Positions 54,412-61,951 of a DNA stretch of 64,000 nt are shown piece by piece. Each line of letters begins with the position of its first letter. The first letter of the stretch is position 1. Source of the stretch: Methanofollis aquaemaris (lineage in GTDB: Archaea > Halobacteriota > Methanomicrobia > Methanomicrobiales > Methanofollaceae); NCBI RefSeq assembly GCF_017357525.1, contig NZ_CP036172.1, forward strand, positions 2,144,561 through 2,208,560. The letters are read 5' to 3'. The translations under genes were made by a program, and so were the position numbers. The notes below the pieces were generated by a model. It worked only from the letters and a program-made list of their open reading frames with translations. It did no database searches and was not told the DNA's origin.

Positions 54412-54427
54412 TCATTATATAAATGAA
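54412..54427 (+). promoter_or_regulatory. candidate TATA box upstream of the GT2 gene
   Basis: TCATTATATAAATGAAAC matches the archaeal TATA consensus and would give a leader of about 110-120 nt before the start at 54561. Pattern-based only. Confidence 0.35.
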
Positions 54428-54560
54428 ACCGGTGTTTATCTGCGGGGGGAGCATGGTTTTTCACGGGGGGTGGAAGATCTAACATTCAATATCACACGCT
54501 CTCCTATTCCCGGAAGCATATTAAAACTCTTTCCGGGACGTTATGGTGATTTGAAAGCAC

Positions 54561-55583
54561 ATGTGGGGGGTAAGGAGTGTGCGTGGGGTCGAGGTCTCGG
54601 TTCCATCTTCAGAGGAGTATAAACATCCGGGAAGATCGGATCGATCCAAATATTATGATCTTAAAAATGCCGGATTGCCATTTCCTGGACTTCGTGATCT
54701 TGCCGTCGGTCATGTCGTCGCTGCAATGCCTGCTTTCAACGAGGAGCACCAGATCGCCAGGACCATCCTTGCGGTGAAGAGGTATGTCGATTATGTCATC
54801 GTCGTCGATGACGGTTCGGTTGACGCCACCGCCGATCTGGCCGGTGCACTTGGTACAATTGTCGTCAGGCACGAGCAGAACCGCGGCTACGGCGGTGCAC
54901 TCAGGACGATCTTTGAAGTCGCCCATGCACTCGGTGCCGACGGTCTGGTGGTCCTGGACGCCGACGGCCAGCATGACCCTGACGAGATCCCGAGACTCCT
55001 CAAGAAACTGGATGACGGGGTCGATGTTGTCATAGGCTCACGATTTTTGAAAGGTTCCTGGACCAATGCACCGGCCTACCGGAAGTTCGGGATGAAAGTT
55101 CTCAACATCACCCTCTCCTTTGCCGGCGTATCCCATCTCACCGATACGCAATGTGGTTTTCGGGCCTATGGTCGACGAGCGATCGAAGCGATACGGATCT
55201 CCCAGGGAGGGATGTCGGCAGGATCGGAGATCCTCCTCCAGGCCGCAGAGCGCCACCTGAAGATCGAAGAAGTGCCGGTCAGCGTACGCTATGACCTCAA
55301 GAGTACCTCGACCCTGCACCCGGTCACCCATGGTTTTTCAGTCATGAATATGATAGTCCAGCAGATCTTTGCCAGGAGACCGCTGGCTTTTTTTGCAATT
55401 CCAGGATTTGGCTTTCTACTCCTCGGCTTCATCTCCGGATATAACCCTTTTCTGGGCTATTCCGTCACTTCGAAGATCCCCTCGCTCCTCGGTATCGGGA
55501 GTCTGGTCTTTCTGATCACGGGGACGCTTCTCATCGCCGTCGGTCTGGTCCTCATGCTCCTCGCAGATGGGCAGGATGGGTGA
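54561..55583 (+). CDS. GT2 family glycosyltransferase, DPM1/GtrB-like
   Basis: A 340-residue GT2 enzyme with VVAAMPAFNEEHQIARTILA (about 51-70), VVDDGSVDAT (about 80-89), QNRGYGGALRT (about 103-113), VLDADGQHDPDEIPR (about 128-142) and IGSRFLKGS. Two transmembrane helices end it (about 272-292 and 306-330). The family makes polyprenyl-phosphate-linked sugars for extracytoplasmic transfer. It is similar in plan to the first gene of the window. The next GT2 gene starts about 35 bp downstream, and the GT2/GT2/radical SAM genes form one operon. Confidence 0.92.
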   Translation: MWGVRSVRGVEVSVPSSEEYKHPGRSDRSKYYDLKNAGLPFPGLRDLAVGHVVAAMPAFNEEHQIARTILAVKRYVDYVIVVDDGSVDATADLAGALGTIVVRHEQNRGYGGALRTIFEVAHALGADGLVVLDADGQHDPDEIPRLLKKLDDGVDVVIGSRFLKGSWTNAPAYRKFGMKVLNITLSFAGVSHLTDTQCGFRAYGRRAIEAIRISQGGMSAGSEILLQAAERHLKIEEVPVSVRYDLKSTSTLHPVTHGFSVMNMIVQQIFARRPLAFFAIPGFGFLLLGFISGYNPFLGYSVTSKIPSLLGIGSLVFLITGTLLIAVGLVLMLLADGQDG

Positions 55584-55616
55584 GGTGGTCTTCGTGCGTG
55601 AGTATGGGGGGTCAGG

Positions 55617-56570
55617 GTGATGGATGCAACGCCACCGGATCCGAAGATCTCGGTCATTGTCCCTGCAAAAAATGCCGGGACACAACTTCAACCCTGTCTT
55701 GATGCTCTTTTCAATCAGTCTATCCCGGTTTATGAGGTGATTCTCGTCGATGGAAATTCTACGGACGATACCGTCGAGATTGCCGGGCAGTATCCCCTCA
55801 GGATCATCTCCGAGGACTATGGGACCGTCGGCGGTGCACGGCAGGCCGGTTTTGAAGAGGCATCCGGCGACTATGTGGCCTACACCGATGCCGACTGTCG
55901 GCCTCTGCCAGACTGGCTCGAACACCTCTCTCCTGAACTTCGGCGCGGCGTTGCAGGAGTCGGGGGAGGGGTACGAAATATTGGGTCCGGCATCTGGGAA
56001 GAATCCATTGCCCTTGCACTGGACACGTTTCTGGGGAGTGCGAACTCTGTCCAGGACCGTCTCATCCCCTATAAGAAGAAGGTCTCCAGCATCAGCGGCT
56101 GCAACTGCATGTATCGGCGTCTGGACCTCCTGGAGGTCGGCGGGTTTGATGTCGGCCTCCCGGTCAATGAGGACACCGAGCTCAACAGGCGGATCCGAAG
56201 ACTGGGCGACCTTGTGTACACCCCGGATGCGCTCGTCCTTCATGAACAGAAGCGGGGCCTCGGTGATTTTGCCCGGAGAATGCACTTCTTCGGCTATGGA
56301 AGAGGAAGGAACCGACTCTGGGACCTGCAGGTCGCCCCCCCGGTCCTCGGTCTCTTTGTTATTTTCACGTATTTTTCCTTTTTCGAAGTGTTTCTTCTGC
56401 TTCTTCTGATCTATTTTGGTCTGATCATCCTCTTTGATCTGGCGATATTCGTGAGGACGAGAAGGCCCGCCTATCTCCTCTCGGTCCCGGTCGTCTACCT
56501 GGTGGAGCATCTCTCCTATATGCTGGGGTTCTGGCATGGACTTGCACACAGTTTCTGGAGGAAATCATGA
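55617..56570 (+). CDS. GT2 family glycosyltransferase with C-terminal membrane segments
   Basis: A 317-residue protein with ISVIVPAKNAGTQLQPCLDA (about 11-30), VDGNSTDDT (about 44-52), VGGARQAGFEEASGDYVAYT (about 69-88) followed by the metal-binding DADCRPLPDWL. GGFDVGLPVNEDTELNRRIR holds the ED motif near 180. Two or three hydrophobic helices end the protein (about 240-300). Start is GTG at 55617 or ATG at 55620. Its TGA overlaps the ATG of the radical SAM gene, so the two are co-translated. Confidence 0.9.
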   Translation: MMDATPPDPKISVIVPAKNAGTQLQPCLDALFNQSIPVYEVILVDGNSTDDTVEIAGQYPLRIISEDYGTVGGARQAGFEEASGDYVAYTDADCRPLPDWLEHLSPELRRGVAGVGGGVRNIGSGIWEESIALALDTFLGSANSVQDRLIPYKKKVSSISGCNCMYRRLDLLEVGGFDVGLPVNEDTELNRRIRRLGDLVYTPDALVLHEQKRGLGDFARRMHFFGYGRGRNRLWDLQVAPPVLGLFVIFTYFSFFEVFLLLLLIYFGLIILFDLAIFVRTRRPAYLLSVPVVYLVEHLSYMLGFWHGLAHSFWRKS

Positions 56571-58024
56571 AGATCAGTCTGTTAAACCCACCATATTTCC
56601 CTCATTTTAGCAGGGGCGGACGCTGGCAGGATACGGGAAGAGGAGGTACCCTCTACTATCCGATCTGGCTGGCATACGCCGCCGCCCTCCTCGGTCAGGA
56701 GCACGAGATCGATCTCATCGACGCCCCCGCGAGGGGCTGGTCCAGAGATGACGTCGTCAGGTATATCTCCTGGTCAGACCCGGGTATGACGGTCATCGAC
56801 TCCAGTTTCCCGAGTCTGAAAAACGACTGTGCCGTTGCCGGAGCCGTTCGAGAGGCCTGCCCGGGGACAAAGACGGTGCTGGTGGGACCGCCGGCGTCGC
56901 AGTTGCCTGACCGGATCCTGGAAGAGGGAGGTGTCGACATTGTTGCACGCTTCGAATATGATTTTACCCTGAGAGAACTTGCGAGAACAGTTGAGAAAGG
57001 GGAGGATCTGCGCCCTGTCCGCGGCATATCGTACCGCACCGATGGAACGACGGTTCATAATCCGGACCGGGAGTTCTCCTCTTCTGAAGACCTCGACGAG
57101 ATCCCTTTCGTCTCTGAGGTCTATGACCAACATCTGAATATCGAGGACTATTTTCTTGGTCAGTCCCTCTATCCTGAGGTCCAGATCCTGACCGGGAGGG
57201 GGTGCCCGAACCAGTGCACCTTCTGCGCCTGGCCCCAGACCCTCACGGGACGGAAGTACCGGGTCAGGAGCATCTCCGGTGTGCTGGACGAACTCTCCTG
57301 GATCGAGGAGAACCTTGCGGTCAGGGAGGTTTTTTTTGAAGACGACACCTTCACGATCCATTCGCAGAGGGTGCTGGACTTTTGCAGAGAGTATCAGGAA
57401 CGTGGCCTCACGATACCCTGGTCATGCAATGCCCGCGCCAACACCCTGGACCTCCGGACGATGCAGGAGATGAAAAGAGCACATTGCCGTCTTTTGATAA
57501 CTGGATATGAGTCGGGGGACGACGAGATCTTAAGGAGGGTAAAAAAAGGTATCACCACCGATCAGATCCGTGCGTTCGCACGGAATGCCAGGAAGGCCGG
57601 ACTGATGGTCCATGGTGATTTTATCATCGGTCTGCCGGGTGAGACGAAGGCCTCCATTGCGCGGACACGTGACCTCATCAGGGAGACGAGGCCTGAAGTT
57701 CTCCAGGTCGCGGTGGCCTCCCCCTTCCCGGGGACTGCATTTTATGCGTGGTGCAGGGAACAGGGGTATCTCCTCTACGAAGACTCGGACGGGTATCTTG
57801 ACGCCCATGGCCATCAGAGGGCCGTCATCTCATATCCCGACCTGAGCGGCGAGCAGATGGTGGAGGAGGCCAACGCTCTTCTCCGCGGCTATTACCTCTC
57901 GCCCCGCTATGTCCCTCTGGTCCTCAGGCAGATCTTACGGAGAGATGGTACGGAAGAGGCGAAGAGGATCTGGCATTCGGCGAAGATGTTTCTCGGATAT
58001 CTTCATCTGGGGCGAAAAATGTGA
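56567..58024 (+). CDS. B12-binding-domain radical SAM protein
   Basis: The 485-residue protein has an N-terminal cobalamin-binding Rossmann domain (about 1-150; TVLVGPPASQLPDRILEEGG). Then comes a radical SAM core with the cluster motif GCPNQCTFC (CxxxCxxC, about 210-218), EVFFEDDTFT (about 257-266), LLITGYESGDDEILRRVKKG and MVHGDFIIGLPGET (about 346-359). Such enzymes use cobalamin and S-adenosylmethionine for methylation or other radical reactions at unreactive carbons. Coupling to a GT2 gene by a 4-bp overlap suggests action on a glycan or its lipid carrier. A fragment of a paralogue lies at 42.0-42.3 kb. Confidence 0.9.
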   Translation: MKISLLNPPYFPHFSRGGRWQDTGRGGTLYYPIWLAYAAALLGQEHEIDLIDAPARGWSRDDVVRYISWSDPGMTVIDSSFPSLKNDCAVAGAVREACPGTKTVLVGPPASQLPDRILEEGGVDIVARFEYDFTLRELARTVEKGEDLRPVRGISYRTDGTTVHNPDREFSSSEDLDEIPFVSEVYDQHLNIEDYFLGQSLYPEVQILTGRGCPNQCTFCAWPQTLTGRKYRVRSISGVLDELSWIEENLAVREVFFEDDTFTIHSQRVLDFCREYQERGLTIPWSCNARANTLDLRTMQEMKRAHCRLLITGYESGDDEILRRVKKGITTDQIRAFARNARKAGLMVHGDFIIGLPGETKASIARTRDLIRETRPEVLQVAVASPFPGTAFYAWCREQGYLLYEDSDGYLDAHGHQRAVISYPDLSGEQMVEEANALLRGYYLSPRYVPLVLRQILRRDGTEEAKRIWHSAKMFLGYLHLGRKM

Positions 58025-58057
58025 GGGGAGTGTGAAGGCGCCCGATGTATTGGTGGC

Positions 58058-58975
58058 CTATCCGGAGCGTGCATCCCACCGGATCGTCTCCACCAACCCG
58101 TCCACCAGCGACCATTCAGGTGCCCACCCGAGCACCTCGCGGGCCCTGGAGATATCCGCGAGCGAGTGGCGGACGTCGCCCTGGCGGACCGGGCCGTACT
58201 CCACCGGCACCTCGCGCCCGGCCGCCTCCATCACACCCCTGGCCAGGGTGTTGAGGTCGGTCTGCCGCCCGCGCGCGATGTTGAAGACCCCGGTCACGTC
58301 CCGCTCCATCGCGAGGAGGTTTGCCCGCACCACGTCGGCCACATAGACGAAGTCGCGGGTCTGCCCGCCGTCGCCGTGGATGGTGATCGGTTCGCCCGCC
58401 TTGACCCGGTCGGTGAAGATGGAGATCACTCCCGAGTACTGGGAGGAGGGATCCTGGCGCGGCCCGAAGACATTGAAGTACCGCAGCGCCACGGTCTTGA
58501 GCCCGAAGAGTTTTGAGAAGACTGCCTCATAGTGTTCGCCGGTCAGTTTGGAGATGGCGTACGGAGAGACCGGGGCCGGGAGCATCCCCTCGTGCTTCGG
58601 GAGGGTGGGCTCCTCGCCGTACACCGCCGACGAGGAGGCGAAGACGACTTTTTTCACGCCGGCGCCCCGCGCCGCGAGGAGGACGTCGAGCGTTCCGGTC
58701 TCGTTGACGGTGTGGGTGGCGAGGGGGTCGTCGACCGATTTCGGGACCGAGGCGATCGCCGCCTGGTGGAAGACGCCGTCGGCACCTCTGAAGATCTCCC
58801 GGAGGAGGGGGAGGTCGGTCACGCTCCCCTCGACGAACTCGACATCGAAGTCCTGGATGTTCTCACGATGACCGGTGGAGAGGTCGTCGATGACCACGAC
58901 CTCGTGCTCATTCGAGAGCACCTCTGCGATATGGGAGCCGATGAACCCCGCACCCCCCGTTACGACATATCTCAT
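58058..58975 (-). CDS. NAD-dependent UDP-sugar 4-epimerase (GalE-like)
   Basis: An extended SDR epimerase: TGGAGFIGSHIAEVL (about 6-20), FASSSAVYGEEPTLPKHEGM (about 115-134), the catalytic YAISK (about 143-147) and RYFNVFGPRQDPSSQYSGVI (about 171-190). It is 305 residues from the ATG at 58975. It is close in plan to the epimerase at 23.1 kb, probably a paralogue. It starts 13 bp after the manC stop, so both are one operon supplying activated sugars. Galacto/gluco epimerisation of UDP-sugars is the likely reaction; the exact substrate is open. It converges with the radical SAM gene. Confidence 0.88.
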   Translation of the reverse strand: MRYVVTGGAGFIGSHIAEVLSNEHEVVVIDDLSTGHRENIQDFDVEFVEGSVTDLPLLREIFRGADGVFHQAAIASVPKSVDDPLATHTVNETGTLDVLLAARGAGVKKVVFASSSAVYGEEPTLPKHEGMLPAPVSPYAISKLTGEHYEAVFSKLFGLKTVALRYFNVFGPRQDPSSQYSGVISIFTDRVKAGEPITIHGDGGQTRDFVYVADVVRANLLAMERDVTGVFNIARGRQTDLNTLARGVMEAAGREVPVEYGPVRQGDVRHSLADISRAREVLGWAPEWSLVDGLVETIRWDARSG

Positions 58976-58988
58976 GCGATCCGATTCC

Positions 58989-60383
58989 TTAGTGTATCGT
59001 ATGGGTACATAGCACTGTCGGTCTCTTTTCCGGCTGCTTTTCACGTTTGAAATCGTCGTCGTACCTGACGATGTCGTCCTCTGTGATGTGTTCGCCGTTC
59101 TGGACCTCGATCACTTCGAGCGGGATCAGGCCCGGATTCTCGAGCCGGTGCTTCACCCCGGCGGGGACATAGGTGCTCTCGCCGGAGCGGACAAAGAACC
59201 GCTCCCCATTGTTCGAGACGAGGGCCGTACCCCTGACCACCACCCAGTGCTCGCTCCGGTGGTGGTGGAGTTGGAGCGAGAGCCTCCGACCGGGGAGGAC
59301 GGTGATCCGTTTGATGGAGAAGGAAGGCCCACTTTCGAGGAGGGTGTATGAGCCCCAGGGCCTGAAGACCGTGGTGTGACTCTCGCATCGGGCGTCCCCT
59401 CGTGTCTGCAATGTCCCGACGATCTCGCCGACCCGCTGCGCCTCGGCCTTCGGGCAGACCAGGAGGACATCTCTGGTATCGACGATCGCCATCTCCGAGA
59501 CCCCGATGGTGGCGACGAGGCGGTCGGAGACGATGAGGTTGTTCCCCCCATCGATCCCGAGGTGTTCGCCATGGACGACGTTTCCCTTTCCATCTTTTTC
59601 TGCAAGAGCATAAAAGGCGTCAAAACTTCCCACGTCGCTCCATGCCGAGGTGAGCGGGACGACCGCGGCCCTCTTCGTCCGCTCCATCACCCCGTAGTCG
59701 ACCGAGATCGCCGGTGTCAGCCTGAAAGCCTCTTCAGTTGATTTTTCAAACGCCGAGAGGGCTTCTGGTATGCAGTGCCGGCACTCTTCGAAGAAGAGGC
59801 GGGTGTTGAAGAGGAACATCCCCGAGTTCCAGAGAAACCCGTCTTTGATATACTGCTCTGCCGTCTGAAGGTCGGGCTTTTCGACAAAGGCATCGACCCG
59901 ATACCCCCCCTCGACCCGGGTGCCCGGCCTGATATAGCCGTACCCGGTCTGCGGCGAACGCGGGGGAACCCCGAAGGTGACGAGGTACTCTTCTGCCAGT
60001 CTCCCGGCCGCCTTCATCGCCGCTCCATAGGTTTCGTCGGTCTCGACGAGGTGGTCGGACGGGAAGACCGCGACGTGCTCTTCATCGTCGACGGCATGTT
60101 TCAGCCCGTACAGCACCGCCGGCAGAGTATTTTTCCCCTCTGGCTCGACGAGCACCCGGCACTCGGCTCCGACCCCTTTCATCTGGTCCATGACCAGGAA
60201 CCGGTGGTCCGCGCTGGTGACCACCGTCACCTCGTCGGGTGCTGAGAAGAGCAGGGCCCTCCTGAGAGTCTTCTGGAAGAGTGACTCCCCCTCGAAGTAC
60301 TGGAGAAATTGTTTCGGAAAATGGGAGCGGCTCAAGGGAAAGAGCCGGGTACCTCTCCCGCCTGCAAGTATCAAGGTCTTCAT
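58989..60383 (-). CDS. manC: mannose-1-phosphate guanylyltransferase / mannose-6-phosphate isomerase
   Basis: The 464-residue bifunctional enzyme makes GDP-mannose. The guanylyltransferase domain (about 1-340) has LILAGGRGTRLFPLSRSHFP (4-23) with KQF, the VLVEPEGKNTLPAVLYGL block (about 76-93), FPSDHLVETDE and FVEKPDLQTAEQYI. The cupin isomerase domain (about 345-455) has FRPWGSYTLLESG, LSLQLHHHRSEHWVVVRGTA (with the metal-binding His/Glu set) and STYVPAGVKHRLENPG. The length is standard for ManC/AlgA. A GGGGGGACAG stretch precedes the ATG. GDP-mannose would feed mannosyl- or dolichol-phosphate-mannose-type transferases in the cluster. Confidence 0.95.
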   Translation of the reverse strand: MKTLILAGGRGTRLFPLSRSHFPKQFLQYFEGESLFQKTLRRALLFSAPDEVTVVTSADHRFLVMDQMKGVGAECRVLVEPEGKNTLPAVLYGLKHAVDDEEHVAVFPSDHLVETDETYGAAMKAAGRLAEEYLVTFGVPPRSPQTGYGYIRPGTRVEGGYRVDAFVEKPDLQTAEQYIKDGFLWNSGMFLFNTRLFFEECRHCIPEALSAFEKSTEEAFRLTPAISVDYGVMERTKRAAVVPLTSAWSDVGSFDAFYALAEKDGKGNVVHGEHLGIDGGNNLIVSDRLVATIGVSEMAIVDTRDVLLVCPKAEAQRVGEIVGTLQTRGDARCESHTTVFRPWGSYTLLESGPSFSIKRITVLPGRRLSLQLHHHRSEHWVVVRGTALVSNNGERFFVRSGESTYVPAGVKHRLENPGLIPLEVIEVQNGEHITEDDIVRYDDDFKREKQPEKRPTVLCTHTIH

Positions 60384-60417
60384 CTGTCCCCCCTGTTGGA
60401 ATGGAAAAATCCTGTTT

Positions 60418-60450
60418 GGTCTATAAATCGTTGATAATATATAATGATGG
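60418..60450 (-). promoter_or_regulatory. promoter region of manC
   Basis: On the minus strand ATTATATATTATC and GATTTATAGACC are two TATA-like stretches 35-65 bp upstream of the manC ATG. Either fits an archaeal promoter with a short leader. Confidence 0.4.
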
Positions 60451-60609
60451 TGGGTCTTTCACCGGCCCATCAGAAGAAAGGGATTCAGATTCATTCGGTT
60501 TTGTTGAGATCCTTTGAATTGATCGATTGAGATCATTCCTTATGGGGCTGATAGGCTAACCTGCTCTTATCTTCTGCAGGGGATGATCGAGAGTGAGTTC
60601 GAGAAAATC

Positions 60610-60894
60610 GGCCCTGTTGAATCTTCTTCAGGAGTGTGCATCAGGGGCTGACCACACCCTTGTCCTCGGGTGGCTGGTTTCCCGCCGTTCCCCCCGCAGA
60701 AGAGAGGGAGTAGGACGGTAATCCCCTCTTCAGCATCATCACATGCGCCTTCCTGCTCCTATCGCAATCCCGGGGGTCCGGGGGCAGCGCCCCCGGTGCA
60801 AGCATGCGGGAAGGCACGTCGATCAGAAGATCTCTTGAACAATGTTCAATCGCGGATGCTTGAGCCCGGGGTTCATGCCTGTTTCAACAGAGCC
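60610..60894. mobile_element. 285-bp GGCTCTG-type element, 7/8 target duplication
   Basis: It runs from GGCCCTGTTGAATCTTCTTC to CTGTTTCAACAGAGCC. The flanks are AGAAAATC (60602-60609) and AGAGAATC (60895-60902). It contains one GC hairpin (CCGGGGGCAGCGCCCCCGG). It is the uninterrupted counterpart of the 48005-48508 element. It lies immediately downstream of the Hsp20-like gene stop. Confidence 0.85.
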
Positions 60895-60904
60895 AGAGAA
60901 TCAT

Positions 60905-61288
60905 TCACTCGGTTTTCACACAGACGATATCGAGGACACCGTGGTTGCATGAGACCGAACTCTGCTCTTCGTCGACCTCGCTTTCGAGATCGATCGTCTC
61001 CTGTACGCCGCCGATCGTCAGGGTGACTGCCTTCGCCTCGATCGCCGCCGAGACCTGTTCCTCGCAATCCGGGGGAATCGGGGCGGTGATATAGACACAC
61101 CGATCGCACTCGGTGATCTCGTAGTCGATCCCATCGTCGTCATGGGCCTCAGGTTCGGGTCCGGGCCCGCCCCCGCCGGCGATGATCGCACATCCGATGA
61201 CCCTCGGGTTTTCGCCGTTCTGACTCAGGGCCTCCTTCAGGATCTCTGCCAGGTTTTTGAAAATCTCGTCATAGGGATTGTTTGACAT
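60905..61288 (-). CDS. Hsp20/alpha-crystallin-like small protein
   Basis: The 127-residue protein has an N-terminal helix (NPYDEIFKNLAEILKEAL), a Gly/Pro-rich linker, then a beta-rich domain. That domain reads YEITECDRCVYITAPIPPDC, KAVTLTIGGVQETIDLESEV and SCNHGVLDIVCVK, following the strand order of the alpha-crystallin/Hsp20 fold including the final NxGVLxI motif. It contains several cysteines. The start MSNNPYDEIF at 61288 overlaps the upstream regulator's end by about 20 bp, so both are co-expressed. This regulator-plus-Hsp20-like pairing suggests the regulator controls both; function is not known. Confidence 0.65.
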   Translation of the reverse strand: MSNNPYDEIFKNLAEILKEALSQNGENPRVIGCAIIAGGGGPGPEPEAHDDDGIDYEITECDRCVYITAPIPPDCEEQVSAAIEAKAVTLTIGGVQETIDLESEVDEEQSSVSCNHGVLDIVCVKTE

Positions 61289-61901
61289 AAGGACCACGCA
61301 ACATGTACTCGTTACCGTTCTGTTCGACGATACCCTTCACGATCAGGTCTTTGAGCATCCTCTCCACCGGCCCGGCCTCCAGGCCGGTGTACTCCTCGAG
61401 GTCTCTGAGGGTGAGGGTGCAGTGGGCCAGGGCCAGGACCAGGTCCATCTCGACCTCGTCGGCGAGCAGGTTCCGGCTGTACCTGACGATGTCATTCATC
61501 TTGACATCGATCTCCCGCTCGATGGTCTCCAACTCGGCGGCCAGGCGGTCGCGCGCCCGGATCATCCTGGCGAGGGTGTACAGGGAAACCAGGTACTTCC
61601 CCTCCAGATTCTCTGCCGGTTGGATGAGGGGGACTGGATCGCCGTTGCTGAGGTGGACATCGATCCTGATCTCCCGGGTCAGGCAATAATACTTCCGCCG
61701 CCGGTCGTCGTGGAAGGAAGAGAGGATCCGCTCCTGTTCCATCAACTGGAGGTGCTCGATCACCGCCTTTGGCGAGATCATCAGTCTGTCCGAGATCTCG
61801 GTGACAAAGCAGGGCTTCTGTCTGAGGAGATCCAGGATCCTCCTCCTGTTGCGGTTCCCCAGGATGTCGAGGATGCGGGAGGTCTCGGTGCTCTCAAACA
61901 T
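61269..61901 (-). CDS. ArsR-type winged-helix transcriptional regulator
   Basis: The 210-residue protein has an N-terminal winged helix (about 8-75): SRILDILGNRNRRRILDLLR, then FVTEISDRLMISPKAVIEHL as the recognition helix region, and ILSSFHDDRRRKYYCLTREI as the wing. A second half (about 105-200) is helical, with LAAELETIEREIDVKMNDIV, and ends in another helix-turn-helix-like segment (LTLRDLEEYTGLEAGPVERM). No metal-binding cysteine motif is seen. CAGGTAAAG precedes the ATG. It overlaps the Hsp20-like gene downstream. The ligand or stress signal is unknown. Confidence 0.82.
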   Translation of the reverse strand: MFESTETSRILDILGNRNRRRILDLLRQKPCFVTEISDRLMISPKAVIEHLQLMEQERILSSFHDDRRRKYYCLTREIRIDVHLSNGDPVPLIQPAENLEGKYLVSLYTLARMIRARDRLAAELETIEREIDVKMNDIVRYSRNLLADEVEMDLVLALAHCTLTLRDLEEYTGLEAGPVERMLKDLIVKGIVEQNGNEYMLRGPYVKQSL

Positions 61902-61929
61902 CTTTACCTGATGTTAGTGGTTATCCTAT

Positions 61930-61951
61930 TAAAAAAATGGGATTATCCCAT
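61930..61951 (-). terminator. intrinsic terminator of guaB
   Basis: ATGGGATAATCCCAT (minus strand; 61951-61937) is a perfect palindrome followed by seven T. The guaB TAA stop lies inside the stem. The hairpin plus T-run fits termination just before the regulator gene. Confidence 0.6.

Noticed and set aside
909-60894. Repeated GC hairpins considered as CRISPR repeats or as transcription terminators.
   Set aside because: Spacing is irregular and kilobase-scale with no spacers, so it is not CRISPR. The hairpins lack T-runs, and complete copies have inverted ends and target duplications, which fits mobile elements better.
61930-61951. The ATGGGATAATCCCAT palindrome as the operator of the ArsR-type regulator.
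   Set aside because: It contains the guaB stop and is followed by seven T on the guaB strand, so a terminator explains it. An operator role is possible but unsupported.
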